Shown here: positions 43,917 to 53,520 of the stretch, one piece after another
How the letters are laid out: each line of letters opens with the position of its first letter
Numbering within the stretch: position 1 is the stretch's first letter
Assembly: GCA_023414355.1 (NCBI GenBank)
Contig: JAEZOB010000040.1
Coordinates: forward strand, 1-64,000
Direction of reading: 5' to 3'
DNA: 64,000 nt
Origin: Bacillota bacterium
GTDB taxonomy: Bacteria; Bacillota; Clostridia; Lachnospirales; Lachnospiraceae
Made by a program: the position numbers and the translations under genes
The notes under the pieces: generated by a model
Seen by the model: the letters and a program-made list of their open reading frames with translations, nothing else
The model's database searches: none
Told to the model about the DNA's origin: nothing

Positions 43917-44504
43917 ATGGGCAGGATTTTTATCGTAATGGGGAAAAGTGCAACCGGGAAAGATACGATCTATAAAAGACTATTAGAATCCGAAGAATTA
44001 AAACTAAGGACAGCAGTAATGTATACGACTAGGCCCATCCGTAGTTCGGAACAAAACGGAGTGGAGTATTTTTTCGTTGAGGAAGAAGAGCTGCACAGAC
44101 TTCAGAAGGAGAACAAGATTATCGAGTTGCGGACCTATGAGACAATCCACGGTCCCTGGAATTATTTCACTGTCAACGATGGGCAAATCAATCTGGAAGA
44201 GGCTAATTATCTGATGATAGGAACTTTGGAGACTTATATTCAGATTAGGGATTATTACGGAACTGAGCAGGTTATTCCCATCTATCTTGAGGTAGAGGAC
44301 GGAGTCCGTCTATCCAGAGCTTTGAAGCGGGAGATAAAGCAGGAGGAGCCAAAATACGCAGAGATGTGCAGGCGTTATCTTGCGGATGATGAGGATTTTT
44401 CAGAAGATAAGCTTAGAAAATGCGGTATTGTAAAGCGGTTTCAGAACCTGGATATCAATATCTGCCTCTATGAGGTTACAGAGGCTATAAAAAAATTACT
44501 GTAA
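43917..44504 (+). CDS. Guanylate-kinase-like nucleotide kinase
   Basis: The 195-residue protein has the P-loop GKSATGKDT and the guanylate-kinase acceptor motif YTTRPIRSSEQNGVEYFFV. It sits where Bacillus has tmk, between the decarboxylase and yaaR, yet is of guanylate kinase type and has a Lys/Glu-rich insert. It could be a gmk paralogue with a different acceptor. Confidence 0.75.
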   Translation: MGRIFIVMGKSATGKDTIYKRLLESEELKLRTAVMYTTRPIRSSEQNGVEYFFVEEEELHRLQKENKIIELRTYETIHGPWNYFTVNDGQINLEEANYLMIGTLETYIQIRDYYGTEQVIPIYLEVEDGVRLSRALKREIKQEEPKYAEMCRRYLADDEDFSEDKLRKCGIVKRFQNLDINICLYEVTEAIKKLL

Positions 44505-44527
44505 AGTGTTTAAAATATATGATATAC

Positions 44528-44752
44528 TGCGTACATAGGCAAAGGTTTGAATGGATAGGTACACATGGAAGCGACTTACCGCTTCTGATGTGTACCTACC
44601 CATTCAAACCGCGCAACGCGAGCGAGTGAACGAAGTTCACGAGCTACTTATGTTGGCAGTATGCAGCACTGAGTGAACGAAGTTCATGAGCTGCCTATGT
44701 TGGCAGCATGCAGCACTGAGTGAACGAAGTTCACGAACTACCTATGTACGCA
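44528..44752. repeat. Nested inverted repeat with three direct repeats
   Basis: TGCGTACATAGG (44528-44539) and CCTATGTACGCA (44741-44752) are the outer arms. Inside are a 23-bp hairpin (44544-44566 with 44588-44610, one mismatch region, capped by GAAGC/GCTTC) and three 47-bp direct repeats starting at 44624, 44671 and 44718, each with the palindrome GTGAACGAAGTTCAC. The whole block ends 24 bp before the yaaR start codon. No coding sequence is supported here. Confidence 0.8.
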
Positions 44753-44775
44753 ATCCCTTTTTTCGGAGGATCAGC

Positions 44776-45216
44776 ATGGATATTAAGGTCAACCAGATGC
44801 AGCCAATCAATCAGGTAGAGCAAAAAGCACCGGTGCCGGAGGCAGATGGTACTTTTAAATTCACGCTGATTTCTAATATAGAGGAGCAGGATTTACAGAA
44901 TCAGTTGAATGGTATGCTTGGAGAGATTACTACCTGGGGTAAGAAGATTGCCAAGCATATGGATGTGAAGGATATGAAGCACTACCGGGAATTAATCAAG
45001 GATTTCATGAATGAAATCGTAAACCGGTCCCATAAGTTCTCAAGAGAGAATTTCCTTGATAAAAAGGGAAGACACAGAGTTTATACTATGATTAAGCTGG
45101 TGGATAAGAATCTTGACGAGCTGGCTGCAGAGCTGATTAAGGATGAGAAGGATCATATCTCCATCTTGAACAAAATTGATGAAATCCGAGGATTATTACT
45201 TGACATATTAACTTGA
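44776..45216 (+). CDS. YaaR-like protein (DUF327)
   Basis: The 146-residue helical protein matches YaaR: a polar N-terminus, LGEITTWGKKIAKHMDVKDM, YRELIKDFMNEIVNRSHKF and a Lys-rich coiled end. ATG 44776 follows TCGGAGGA; the longer open frame upstream is in the repeat block. YaaR is linked with sporulation and holB, and its role is not known. Confidence 0.82.
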   Translation: MDIKVNQMQPINQVEQKAPVPEADGTFKFTLISNIEEQDLQNQLNGMLGEITTWGKKIAKHMDVKDMKHYRELIKDFMNEIVNRSHKFSRENFLDKKGRHRVYTMIKLVDKNLDELAAELIKDEKDHISILNKIDEIRGLLLDILT

Positions 45217-45281
45217 TTTAAGAAAAGATATGTTTGGCTTCATAATAATAAACCAATTACTCATACAGAATGGAGAATTCT

Positions 45282-46277
45282 ATGCTTGGTTTTGAGCAGG
45301 TTATCGGTCATGAAAGTATCATAAAGCATCTTCAGAACGCGATCAGCGCTCAGAAGGTATCTCATGCTTATATCTTCTATGGAGAAGAAGGGATGGGGAA
45401 GAAGACACTTGCCAATGCATTTGCCAAGACACTGCAGTGTGAGGAGAATGGGATACGCTCCTGTGACCATTGTAAGTCCTGTATGCAGACGGATTCCGGC
45501 AATCATCCTGATATTATTCGAGTTACTCATGAGAAGGTCAGCATCGGTGTAGATGATATCCGAATGCAGGTAAATGCCGATATTTTGGTGAAGCCGTATG
45601 ACAGCAGATATAAGATCTATATCATAGATGATGCGGACAAACTGACAGAGCAGGCTCAGAATGCATTGCTGAAGACGATGGAGGAACCTCCGGAATATGC
45701 TGTAATTCTTCTTCTGGTAAGCAATCTGACCTCGATTCTACCGACCATCCTGTCCAGATGCGTACAACTGAATCTGAAACCGGTGGATAAGACTGTGATC
45801 AAAGAATTTTTGATGGAACGTCATCAAATTCCTGACTATAAAGCGGAGATGGCAGCAGCTTTCTCCAGCGGCAATGTGGGAAAAGCTATTAAATATGCTT
45901 CCTCCGAGGATTTTGAGAAGATAAAGGAGGACGTTCTCCATATCTTAAAATATATCGATGATATGGAGCTTCATGAAGTAATCTCCGGTTTAAAGGTACT
46001 TACCGCCAATAAGCCTGTCATCGAGGATTATATTGATCTGATGATGCTGTGGTATCGAGATGTCGTTATGTACAAGGCAACCCTAGATCCTGATCTACTG
46101 CTATATCGGGAAGAACTGTCCTTTATCAAGCAGCAGGCAAATATACGAAGCTATGAAAATATAGAAAAAATCATAAGCGGAATGGAAAAGGCAAAAATAA
46201 GATTAAAGGCAAATGTTAATTTTGATATTGCCATCGAGCTTATGTTACTTACAATAAAGGAGAATTGTAATGGTTAA
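45282..46277 (+). CDS. holB: DNA polymerase III delta-prime subunit HolB
   Basis: HolB is part of the clamp loader. The 331-residue product has a P-loop-like GEEGMGKKTLANAFAK, a four-cysteine zinc cluster (CEENGIRSCDHCKSC), DDADKLTEQAQNALLKTMEE and the arginine-finger ILSRC. GGAG at 45272 favours ATG 45282 over ATG 45270. It overlaps yaaT by eight bases. Confidence 0.93.
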   Translation: MLGFEQVIGHESIIKHLQNAISAQKVSHAYIFYGEEGMGKKTLANAFAKTLQCEENGIRSCDHCKSCMQTDSGNHPDIIRVTHEKVSIGVDDIRMQVNADILVKPYDSRYKIYIIDDADKLTEQAQNALLKTMEEPPEYAVILLLVSNLTSILPTILSRCVQLNLKPVDKTVIKEFLMERHQIPDYKAEMAAAFSSGNVGKAIKYASSEDFEKIKEDVLHILKYIDDMELHEVISGLKVLTANKPVIEDYIDLMMLWYRDVVMYKATLDPDLLLYREELSFIKQQANIRSYENIEKIISGMEKAKIRLKANVNFDIAIELMLLTIKENCNG

Positions 46278-47184
46278 TGTAATAGGTGTAAGATTTCGAA
46301 GCGCGGGCAAGGTATACTTCTTTGACCCGGCAGGTTATGATATCAAGCAGGGGGATAATGTAATTGTAGAGACAGCAAGAGGTATTGAGTATGGTCATGT
46401 TGTACTTGGTCCCAGGGATGTTACCGAGGATAAAATTATCCAGCCGCTAAAACCCGTCATCCGACAGGCTACCGATGAGGATAATGCAATTGAGAAACGG
46501 AATAAGGAGAAGGAAAAGGAAGCTTTCCAAATCTGCCTTGAGAAAATCCAGAAGCATGGTCTTGAGATGAAGCTGATCGACTCAGAATATACCTTTGATA
46601 ATAATAAAGTGTTATTCTATTTTACGGCGGACGGAAGAATTGATTTCAGAGAGCTGGTGAAAGATCTTGCCTCCGTATTCAAGACGAGAATCGAGCTTCG
46701 CCAAATCGGAGTCAGAGATGAGACGAAAATTGTAGGTGGTATCGGTATCTGCGGCAGACCGTTGTGTTGCCATACCCATCTTTCCGAATTTGCACCGGTA
46801 TCTATCAAGATGGCGAAGGAGCAGAATCTTTCCCTGAATCCGACGAAGATTTCCGGCGTCTGCGGAAGATTGATGTGTTGCCTTAAGAATGAGGAAGAGG
46901 CTTATGAGGAATTGAACAGCAAGCTTCCGGGAGTGGGAGATTACGTAACAACAAAGGATAATTTAAGAGGCGAGGTTCAGAGCGTCAGCGTATTGAAACA
47001 GCTTGTTAAGGTAATCGTTACACTGGAGAACGATGAGAAGGAGGTCCGCGAGTATAAGGTTGAGGACCTGCGCTTCAAGCAAAGAAAACGTAAGGAAAGA
47101 ACGCCTTCCTTTGATGATGAAGAGCTGAGAGTTCTGGAGCTTCTGGAGAAGAAGGAAGGGAAATCCCTGCTGGATGATGAATAA
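46270..47184 (+). CDS. YaaT/PSP1-family regulatory protein
   Basis: This 304-residue protein belongs to the PSP1 (YaaT/RicT) family: VIGVRFRSAGKVYFFDP at the start and two cysteine clusters, GICGRPLCCHTHL and GVCGRLMCCLKNEE, that bind an Fe-S cluster in the Ric complex that controls RNase Y and sporulation. It overlaps holB by 8 bp and the methyltransferase by 11 bp. Confidence 0.9.
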   Translation: MVNVIGVRFRSAGKVYFFDPAGYDIKQGDNVIVETARGIEYGHVVLGPRDVTEDKIIQPLKPVIRQATDEDNAIEKRNKEKEKEAFQICLEKIQKHGLEMKLIDSEYTFDNNKVLFYFTADGRIDFRELVKDLASVFKTRIELRQIGVRDETKIVGGIGICGRPLCCHTHLSEFAPVSIKMAKEQNLSLNPTKISGVCGRLMCCLKNEEEAYEELNSKLPGVGDYVTTKDNLRGEVQSVSVLKQLVKVIVTLENDEKEVREYKVEDLRFKQRKRKERTPSFDDEELRVLELLEKKEGKSLLDDE

Positions 47185-47932
47185 GAAGGATGAACGGTCA
47201 GATTATCTAAAAGTCGGTGAACGGGTAGATGATCTTAATCGTAACAATTATAAAATAATTCAAAATGCTAAGAAATTCTGTTTTGGTATGGACGCAGTAC
47301 TACTTTCCGGATTTACCAAGGTACTTCCCGGAGAAAAGGTGTTGGATCTTGGCACCGGAACGGGAATTATTCCGATACTTTTAGAGGCAAAGACGGAAGG
47401 GAAGCATTTTACCGGCCTGGAAATCCAGGAAGAAAGTGCGGATATGGCAAAGCGTAGCGTTGCTATGAACGGACTGGAAGATAAAATTGATATTGTGATC
47501 GGAGATATCAAGGAAGCCTCTGCTCTTTTTGGATTGGCTTCCTTTGATGTTGTTACGAGCAATCCACCTTATATGAATCACGGACATGGACTTGTCAATC
47601 CGGGAGATGCGAAAGCCATTGCACGGCATGAGCTGCTATGTTCTCTGGAGGATGTGCTCCGAGAAGCGGCGAGGCTCCTGAAACCGGGTGGTAGATTCTA
47701 TCTGGTTCACAGACCCTTCCGACTGGTAGAAATTATGAAGACAATGACTGCGTATAAGCTGGAGCCAAAGCGAATGAAGCTTGTCTATCCTTATGTCGAT
47801 AAGGAGCCGAACATGGTTCTTTTGGAATGTATCAAGGGTGGAAAATCCATGCTGAAGGTGGAAGCTCCTTTGATCGTATATAAGGAGCAGGGTGTCTATA
47901 CGGATGAAATCTATGATATATACGGTTACTAA
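47174..47932 (+). CDS. tRNA1(Val) (adenine37-N6)-methyltransferase-like protein
   Basis: This 252-residue SAM-dependent methyltransferase (YabB/TrmN6 type) has DLGTGTGIIPILL (motif I) and the NPPY catalytic motif in SNPPYMNHGHG. The start overlaps yaaT. Order yaaT-yabB-rsmI is conserved with Bacillus. Confidence 0.87.
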   Translation: MMNKKDERSDYLKVGERVDDLNRNNYKIIQNAKKFCFGMDAVLLSGFTKVLPGEKVLDLGTGTGIIPILLEAKTEGKHFTGLEIQEESADMAKRSVAMNGLEDKIDIVIGDIKEASALFGLASFDVVTSNPPYMNHGHGLVNPGDAKAIARHELLCSLEDVLREAARLLKPGGRFYLVHRPFRLVEIMKTMTAYKLEPKRMKLVYPYVDKEPNMVLLECIKGGKSMLKVEAPLIVYKEQGVYTDEIYDIYGY

Positions 47933-47993
47933 CAACAGGAGAAGGAAGAAGTCTATTCGGTTCCTTTAATCGATACATGGAAAGGACGGCGCT

Positions 47994-48842
47994 ATGTCCG
48001 GAACATTATATTTGTGCGCTACGCCAATCGGAAATCTTGAGGATATTACCTTTCGGGTCATCAGAACCTTAAAAGAGGTGGATCTGATTGCGGCTGAGGA
48101 CACAAGACACAGTATAAAGCTGCTGAATCATTATGAGATCAAGACTCCGATGACCAGCTATCATGAATTTAATAAAGTGGAAAAGGCTAAATTTCTGGTG
48201 GAACGTTTACTGGAGGGTACCAATGTCGCCCTGATCACTGACGCAGGAACTCCTGGGATCTCTGATCCGGGAGAAGAGCTGGTGAAGCAGGCGCTGGAAG
48301 TAGGGGTTACGGTAACCGGAATTCCCGGAGCCTGTGCAGCAATTACAGCATTAATTATGTCAGGACGATCGACCAGAAGATTCTGCTTCGAAGCATTTCT
48401 GCCCTATGATAAGAAGGAGCGGCAGCAGGTGCTTCAGGAACTGAAGGATGACACAAGAACCATCCTTCTCTATGAAGCTCCGCATAAGCTTTGTAAAACA
48501 CTGAAGGAGCTTTACGAGGTGCTGGGAGACCGAAGACTATCCATCGTAAAAGAATTGACTAAGCTGCATGAGACGATCTGGCAGACAACGTTATCCGAAG
48601 CGATGCAGACCTACCAGGAACAGGAACCAAAGGGCGAATTTGTTCTGGTACTGGAAGGCAGATCAAACAGTGAGCTGGTTGCCGAAAAGCAGGAGCAATG
48701 GGGTGCTGTTGCTTTGGACGAGCATATGCAATTATATCTGGACCGGGGATTGGATAAGAAGGAGGCCATGAAGGCTGTTGCTAAGGACAGGGGTGTAAGT
48801 AAGAGGGATATATATCAGTTATTGATGAAAGAGGGAACTTAA
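47994..48842 (+). CDS. rsmI: 16S rRNA (cytidine1402-2'-O)-methyltransferase RsmI
   Basis: RsmI methylates the ribose of C1402 in 16S rRNA. The 282-residue protein has LYLCATPIGNLEDIT, AEDTRHSIKLLNHY, ITDAGTPGISDPG and the C-terminal GVSKRDIYQLL, all typical. Family length and location match yabC. Confidence 0.94.
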   Translation: MSGTLYLCATPIGNLEDITFRVIRTLKEVDLIAAEDTRHSIKLLNHYEIKTPMTSYHEFNKVEKAKFLVERLLEGTNVALITDAGTPGISDPGEELVKQALEVGVTVTGIPGACAAITALIMSGRSTRRFCFEAFLPYDKKERQQVLQELKDDTRTILLYEAPHKLCKTLKELYEVLGDRRLSIVKELTKLHETIWQTTLSEAMQTYQEQEPKGEFVLVLEGRSNSELVAEKQEQWGAVALDEHMQLYLDRGLDKKEAMKAVAKDRGVSKRDIYQLLMKEGT

Positions 48843-48876
48843 TCAGGAGGGAACACTGTCTTTTGGAGGTGAAATC

Positions 48877-50412
48877 ATGTTTCACGAGCTATTTCGAACA
48901 AAAGAGAGAAAAGTAATTGGGGTAATTCTGGGTGTAGTATTGATCCTTTTATTGGGGATTGCGATCAGTGGGGCGTCTGACAGTGATCAGCAGCTGGAAA
49001 AGGCTGTGATGGCAGAAAATTACTTAAATGCAGGAAACTACGAGGAGGCAGTAAAAGTCTTTCAGGAAGCTTTATCGGAAAAGGGCAGCGATGAAGAAGC
49101 CATGTCCATTGGACTGGCGGATGCTTATGTCGGACTGAAGGAATACGATAAGGCTTTGGAGGTTTTACGCTCCTGTTACCAGAATAAAGCCACAGTGCAG
49201 CTTAAGGATAAGATTGAGGAAATTACAGCCGCTGAGACGGATGAGGAATTTCTTCAGTCTATTTCGCGTGGAGATGTTTATTTTTCGAATCAGGAATATG
49301 ATAAAGCAATAGCAGTATATGAAGAGGCAAAACAGATCAAGAGGAAGGACATCCTTCCTTATCAGAAGATCATTCAGGCTTATATTAAGCTGGAGCAGTA
49401 TGCTGATGCAGAAAAAGAGGTCGCAGAGGGCATCGAGGTTACCGGCGATGATAAACTTTATAAGCTTCTCGCTTCCATCGAACATTACCTTCTTAAGGAT
49501 GAATACGATGAAATTATTGCGCAGGCAAAGGAGTATTTTTACCAGGAGAATTATGAGGACGGTATCAACTCTTATCGGGATGCCATTAAGCTTTTGCCGG
49601 AGGAAACAGAAGGTTATCAAGCTCTGGGGCAGTATTATATTGACCAGGAGGATTATGATAGTGCAGTAGCACTGCTGGAGGAAGGGGTCTCGCATAATCA
49701 GGATGAGGATTTAAAGGAACTTCTTGATCAGGCCAGAATGCAGCAGAAGGCTGAGGAAGAAAGAATTCAAAAGCTGTCGGAGCTTTTAGATGCGCTTGCG
49801 AAAAAGGATATCGCTACCGTACTTACCATTACCGGCAGTGAGTTTTATCAGAACGAGATTTTGAAGGAAATACCGGTTTATTATGGCATTACGTCGGAAA
49901 ATGAGATAGCAGATAATGACAGCCTGGTAATTTACAGTAAAACAAATCTGTATTACGGGAATCTGAAAAACGGTATGAAACAGGGAATAGGAATCTATCT
50001 GTCCCTTGCTTCAAATGATTTTGGAGACAGCTATTATTATTACGAGGGTGAATGGAGTAACGATATCCCGGGCGGAAATGGAAAAACGATAGACACAGAG
50101 CTTAAGAAAAACGATTCGGGTGAAGTTCATGAATACATGACTGTAACAGAGGGAACCTTCTTCCATGCTCTGGAGGATGGTGCAATGAAAAAGATCTTTT
50201 ATGAGGATGGAAATGAGACGAAGTGGGTTAAATACCAAGCCTCGTACGGTATACCCATTGCAATGGACAGTACCTCGAAAGGAATAAGTCCTACGCCTGC
50301 AAGAAAATCTTATGCAATCGGGGATATTTATCAAGGAGAAACAAAAACCGGAGAAAGTTATGTGGTGGAGTCAGATACGGTTTGGGGTGTAAAGCCCATG
50401 ATCAATAATTAA
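48877..50412 (+). CDS. Membrane-anchored TPR protein with MORN-like repeats
   Basis: The 511-residue protein has one N-terminal membrane helix (about 13-31), then several tetratricopeptide repeats (ENYLNAGNYEEAVKVFQEAL; NQEYDKAIAVYEEAK; EDYDSAVALLEEG) and a C-terminal region with two MORN-like repeats (YYGNLKNGMKQGIGIY and YYEGEWSNDIPGGNGKTI). Such proteins scaffold others at the membrane. It is probably co-transcribed with rsmI. Confidence 0.75.
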   Translation: MFHELFRTKERKVIGVILGVVLILLLGIAISGASDSDQQLEKAVMAENYLNAGNYEEAVKVFQEALSEKGSDEEAMSIGLADAYVGLKEYDKALEVLRSCYQNKATVQLKDKIEEITAAETDEEFLQSISRGDVYFSNQEYDKAIAVYEEAKQIKRKDILPYQKIIQAYIKLEQYADAEKEVAEGIEVTGDDKLYKLLASIEHYLLKDEYDEIIAQAKEYFYQENYEDGINSYRDAIKLLPEETEGYQALGQYYIDQEDYDSAVALLEEGVSHNQDEDLKELLDQARMQQKAEEERIQKLSELLDALAKKDIATVLTITGSEFYQNEILKEIPVYYGITSENEIADNDSLVIYSKTNLYYGNLKNGMKQGIGIYLSLASNDFGDSYYYYEGEWSNDIPGGNGKTIDTELKKNDSGEVHEYMTVTEGTFFHALEDGAMKKIFYEDGNETKWVKYQASYGIPIAMDSTSKGISPTPARKSYAIGDIYQGETKTGESYVVESDTVWGVKPMINN

Positions 50413-50425
50413 TTACAAAGATTAA

Positions 50426-50455
50426 AAAAGGGCCTGTCAGATGACAGGCTCTTTT
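50426..50455. terminator. Bidirectional intrinsic terminator
   Basis: AAAAGGGCCTGTCA (50426-50439) pairs with TGACAGGCTCTTTT (50442-50455). It separates the rightward TPR gene from the leftward abrB gene. Confidence 0.8.
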
Positions 50456-50597
50456 CTTTGTTTACCCTGTTGGGGTACTTTGTTACAGAAGTAATCCTTA
50501 TTTACAGGACTGACTTTACAGGCATTAACTTCAAAATAATTTAGAATAATTTTAAAGAGTATACGTTCGGCAAGAACGATGAAAGTCCTTATGTAAA

Positions 50598-50855
50598 CTA
50601 TTCAATAATTCCTGCAAGCTTTGCCAGTTCTACTATCGTGTCCTTAGAGATTTTCTTTCCCTGATATTCAAGCAGATTGTCCTTGTTGCCGTTAAAAATA
50701 TCAGTGGGTTCGTACTTCTGAAGGATAATCTTTCCTTCATCAACAAAAATCTCCAATGGATCTCTTTCACTTACATCCAATGTTCTTCTTAGCTCGATGG
50801 GAAGAGTAATTCTTCCGAGTTCATCAAGTCTTCTTACGATACCTGTACTTTTCAT
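50598..50855 (-). CDS. abrB: AbrB/SpoVT-family transition-state regulator
   Basis: The 85-residue regulator has the swapped-hairpin N-terminus STGIVRRLDELGRITLPIEL that binds DNA, followed by a C-terminal dimerisation part. In B. subtilis abrB lies just after the same gene block. AAAGGAGG precedes the ATG. It likely controls growth-to-sporulation transition genes. Confidence 0.92.
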   Translation of the reverse strand: MKSTGIVRRLDELGRITLPIELRRTLDVSERDPLEIFVDEGKIILQKYEPTDIFNGNKDNLLEYQGKKISKDTIVELAKLAGIIE

Positions 50856-51195
50856 AGTAGGCCTCCTTTTCTCAAGTGTATTGGGGAATAAAATAGATTG
50901 CTACCAAAAATGCACACAGAGACTCAGTGTGACTTTACATTATTTGTAATAGCATAAATTAAGATATCATAGGATTTTTTTAAAGTCAACTAAAATAATT
51001 GTCAAAACATAGCACTATTTAAACAATAAATGTAAATGGGGTTCAATAAATACTAAAATGCGCGAGAAAAATGAGGAATGTATCCCAAAAACAGGAATAT
51101 AGTTATAATAAACAACAAAATATAAGTCTAAAATTTCTATAAACAAAGGCATCTTTTCGAAAATCTGGTGGAAAAATATGTAATGGAGGGATTAT
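50856..51195. other. AT-rich divergent regulatory gap
   Basis: This 340-bp gap separates abrB and spmA, which are transcribed away from each other. It is very AT-rich with long A/T runs and likely holds both promoters and self-binding sites for AbrB. I see no gene and no clear hairpin. Confidence 0.4.
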
Positions 51196-51789
51196 ATGCT
51201 GAATTATCTGTGGGGTATTATGATTGTGTTGGGGATCGTGGTTGGAGTGCTGGAAGGTGAGATCGGAGCGGTCAGTAAAGCCACGCTCAGTTCCTCTAAG
51301 GAAGCTGTTGCACTGTGTATTACAATGCTTGGAATTATGGCTATGTGGACCGGATTGATGCAGGTAGCAAAGAAGTGTGGACTGGTAGATTCCTTTACCA
51401 GAGTATTGCGCCCATTGTTGAAGTTTTTGTACCCTGATATCCCGGAGGGACATATCGCCAATGAATACATAGCTTCCAACATGATTGCTAATATTCTGGG
51501 TCTTGGCTGGGCTGCCACACCGATGGGATTGATGGCAATGAAGGAGTTGAAGAAACTGAATCATGATTCTCCAGTGGCGAGCTGTGATATGTGCACTCTG
51601 CTGATCGTAAACATCTCCTCTCTACAGCTGATTCCGGTAAATGTCCTGGCATATCGAAGCCAGTACGGTTCGGTTAATCCGGCAGAAATCCTCGGGTGCG
51701 GTCTGGTTGCCACTCTGTGCTCAACCTGTATGGGGCTTGCATTTTCTGTCATTGCGAGAAAATTAAGTAGCATAAAAGGCAAACAGTAG
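51196..51789 (+). CDS. spmA: Spore maturation protein SpmA
   Basis: SpmA is a membrane protein required for spore core dehydration. The 197-residue product has several hydrophobic segments and the family residues EASNMIANILGLGWAATPMG (with slight change) and the Gly-rich N-terminus. It has TGGAGGG before the ATG and is followed by spmB after 15 bp. Confidence 0.9.
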   Translation: MLNYLWGIMIVLGIVVGVLEGEIGAVSKATLSSSKEAVALCITMLGIMAMWTGLMQVAKKCGLVDSFTRVLRPLLKFLYPDIPEGHIANEYIASNMIANILGLGWAATPMGLMAMKELKKLNHDSPVASCDMCTLLIVNISSLQLIPVNVLAYRSQYGSVNPAEILGCGLVATLCSTCMGLAFSVIARKLSSIKGKQ

Positions 51790-51804
51790 GAAGGGGGCAT
51801 ACGG

Positions 51805-52332
51805 TTGAAATTCCTGATTTATATTTCGGACTATATCATACCGTTTTTATTTTTTTACATTATCGGACTTGGACTGATTTCCAAGGTCAATATTTTTGAC
51901 GAATTTATTAAAGGTGCAAAGGACGGGTTTAAAGTTGTGTTTGATATTTTACCCACCCTCATCGGTTTGATGGTGGCTATCGGCGTTCTACGAGCTTCAG
52001 GGGCATTAAATATCCTGTCAGGAATCCTGAAGCCGTTTACAGATTATATTCATTTTCCATCTCAGCTGGTACCGGTAGTAATTATTAAGATGTTTTCTTC
52101 CTCGGCTGCAACCAGTCTGGTACTAGACATCTTCAAAGAGTATGGGCCGGATTCCTATCTTGGACGGTTAATTTCCGTCATCATGAGCAGCACGGAGACA
52201 ATCTTCTACACCTTAGCGGTCTACTTTATGGCAGCAGGAGTCAAGAAGACAAGGTATACCTTGCTTGGCTGCCTGATGGCTACCCTAACCGGTATTATCG
52301 CCAGTACCATTATGACGAATCTGGTATTCTAA
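51805..52332 (+). CDS. spmB: Spore maturation protein SpmB
   Basis: The 175-residue membrane protein pairs with SpmA. It has four or five helices and GAKDGFKVVFDILPTLIGLM, MFSSSAATSLVLDIF and STETIFYTLAVYF, all family hallmarks. It starts at TTG 51805, downstream of AGGAAGGGGG. Confidence 0.9.
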   Translation: MKFLIYISDYIIPFLFFYIIGLGLISKVNIFDEFIKGAKDGFKVVFDILPTLIGLMVAIGVLRASGALNILSGILKPFTDYIHFPSQLVPVVIIKMFSSSAATSLVLDIFKEYGPDSYLGRLISVIMSSTETIFYTLAVYFMAAGVKKTRYTLLGCLMATLTGIIASTIMTNLVF

Positions 52333-52491
52333 ACGTTGAGACAAAGCTCAATGATACGTTGTTTTACTATCCTGTGAAACTGTGCTACTATCAGTTATGA
52401 AAGCAGAAGTCATTCTGTAAAAAGCAGAAATACTATGATGAAGATGAGTTCTCGAGAGCGAAAGATATCTTATTCAGGAACGGAGGATACT

Positions 52492-53301
52492 ATGGGATTG
52501 AAGGACTTTGGAATGCGATTGGTAGCGGTGAGGAGGGAACAGGGTTTTACCCAGGAGCAGCTGGCAGCCCGGTTGGGAGTAACTCCTCAGGCGGTATCAA
52601 AATGGGAGAAGGGTAATGGGTATCCAGACATGGATTTAGTATATTATCTATGTGATGTGCTAAGCTGCTCCTCTGATTATCTGATCGGTAGGGTTGCACT
52701 TGGCTCACGTCTGACAGAAACCGGAGATGAGGAGGCAGTAGAACGACTTCTTCAGAAGGTGCTTGCAGAACCATTAACCTTAGAGATGGGAAGTGGGTTT
52801 ACCGAATTATTGACGAAGGAATATCAGGAATTATTCCCGAGTATCCGTGAATTAAGAGAACGCATGGCACTGAAGTATGGCTTTCTGCTTCCGGTTCTGA
52901 GAATTAGAGATAGTGATAGTTTAGCTATGCTGGAATACCGTATTTTATCTTATGACCGCGTATTATATTCATCGACTCAGGATAACATTTCAGACCATAC
53001 CTTCCGAACCGTCTGTGATCAGCTAGAAGTTACGGTTCTTGATAATTTTGATGGAATAGTCAACCGTCAGATGATACAGACTCTGGTAGATAATCTTTCA
53101 AAACAATATCCGGCTGCTGTCAATGGAGTCGTACCGGATAAAATCTCTTTATCAAAATTGCAGAGCGTATTGGCAACACTAATCAGGAAAAGGAGATCAA
53201 TCCGTAACCTGATAAAGATCCTTGAAATTATGGAGGAGGCCGAGGATACTGCGAATGCTGAGCAATTATCCGACCGGATTATTGAGATGCTGGGAATCTA
53301 A
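52492..53301 (+). CDS. XRE-family regulator with long C-terminal domain
   Basis: The 269-residue protein starts at ATG 52492 behind CGGAGG. Residues 1-65 are a helix-turn-helix (TQEQLAARLGVTPQAVSKWE), and the rest is a helical domain without recognised family. It may respond to a cellular signal via the C-terminal part. Confidence 0.82.
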   Translation: MGLKDFGMRLVAVRREQGFTQEQLAARLGVTPQAVSKWEKGNGYPDMDLVYYLCDVLSCSSDYLIGRVALGSRLTETGDEEAVERLLQKVLAEPLTLEMGSGFTELLTKEYQELFPSIRELRERMALKYGFLLPVLRIRDSDSLAMLEYRILSYDRVLYSSTQDNISDHTFRTVCDQLEVTVLDNFDGIVNRQMIQTLVDNLSKQYPAAVNGVVPDKISLSKLQSVLATLIRKRRSIRNLIKILEIMEEAEDTANAEQLSDRIIEMLGI

Positions 53302-53310
53302 TATAGTTGT

Positions 53311-53350
53311 ATCAGAAGAGAGGACATTATAAGAGGTCCTCTCTTCTGAT
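53311..53350. terminator. Perfect 15-bp hairpin after the regulator gene
   Basis: ATCAGAAGAGAGGAC (53311-53325) pairs with GTCCTCTCTTCTGAT (53336-53350) around ATTATAAGAG. There is no T-tract, so it may serve mRNA stability rather than termination. Confidence 0.6.
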
Positions 53351-53520
53351 ACATAGAAAATCACGTCCTGTGAATTGATAATACTAATTGCCTCGATAAA
53401 CAAAAAATACCTCTTACGAGGAGATAACATAAATATTCTGACGATCTTTATATATCTCTGAAAAAGGCATATAATAAAGTCAGTTCACGGAAAAGAATAT
53501 TCTTGAAAGAGGTGGTATAT

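Noticed and set aside
44624..44752. CRISPR array
   Set aside because: Three contiguous 47-bp repeats without spacers and without cas genes are not a CRISPR array. The same applies to the triple repeat at 58477.
44686..44775. N-terminal extension of yaaR by 30 codons
   Set aside because: The extension runs through the 47-bp direct repeats, and the strong GGAGGA site is placed for the ATG at 44776.
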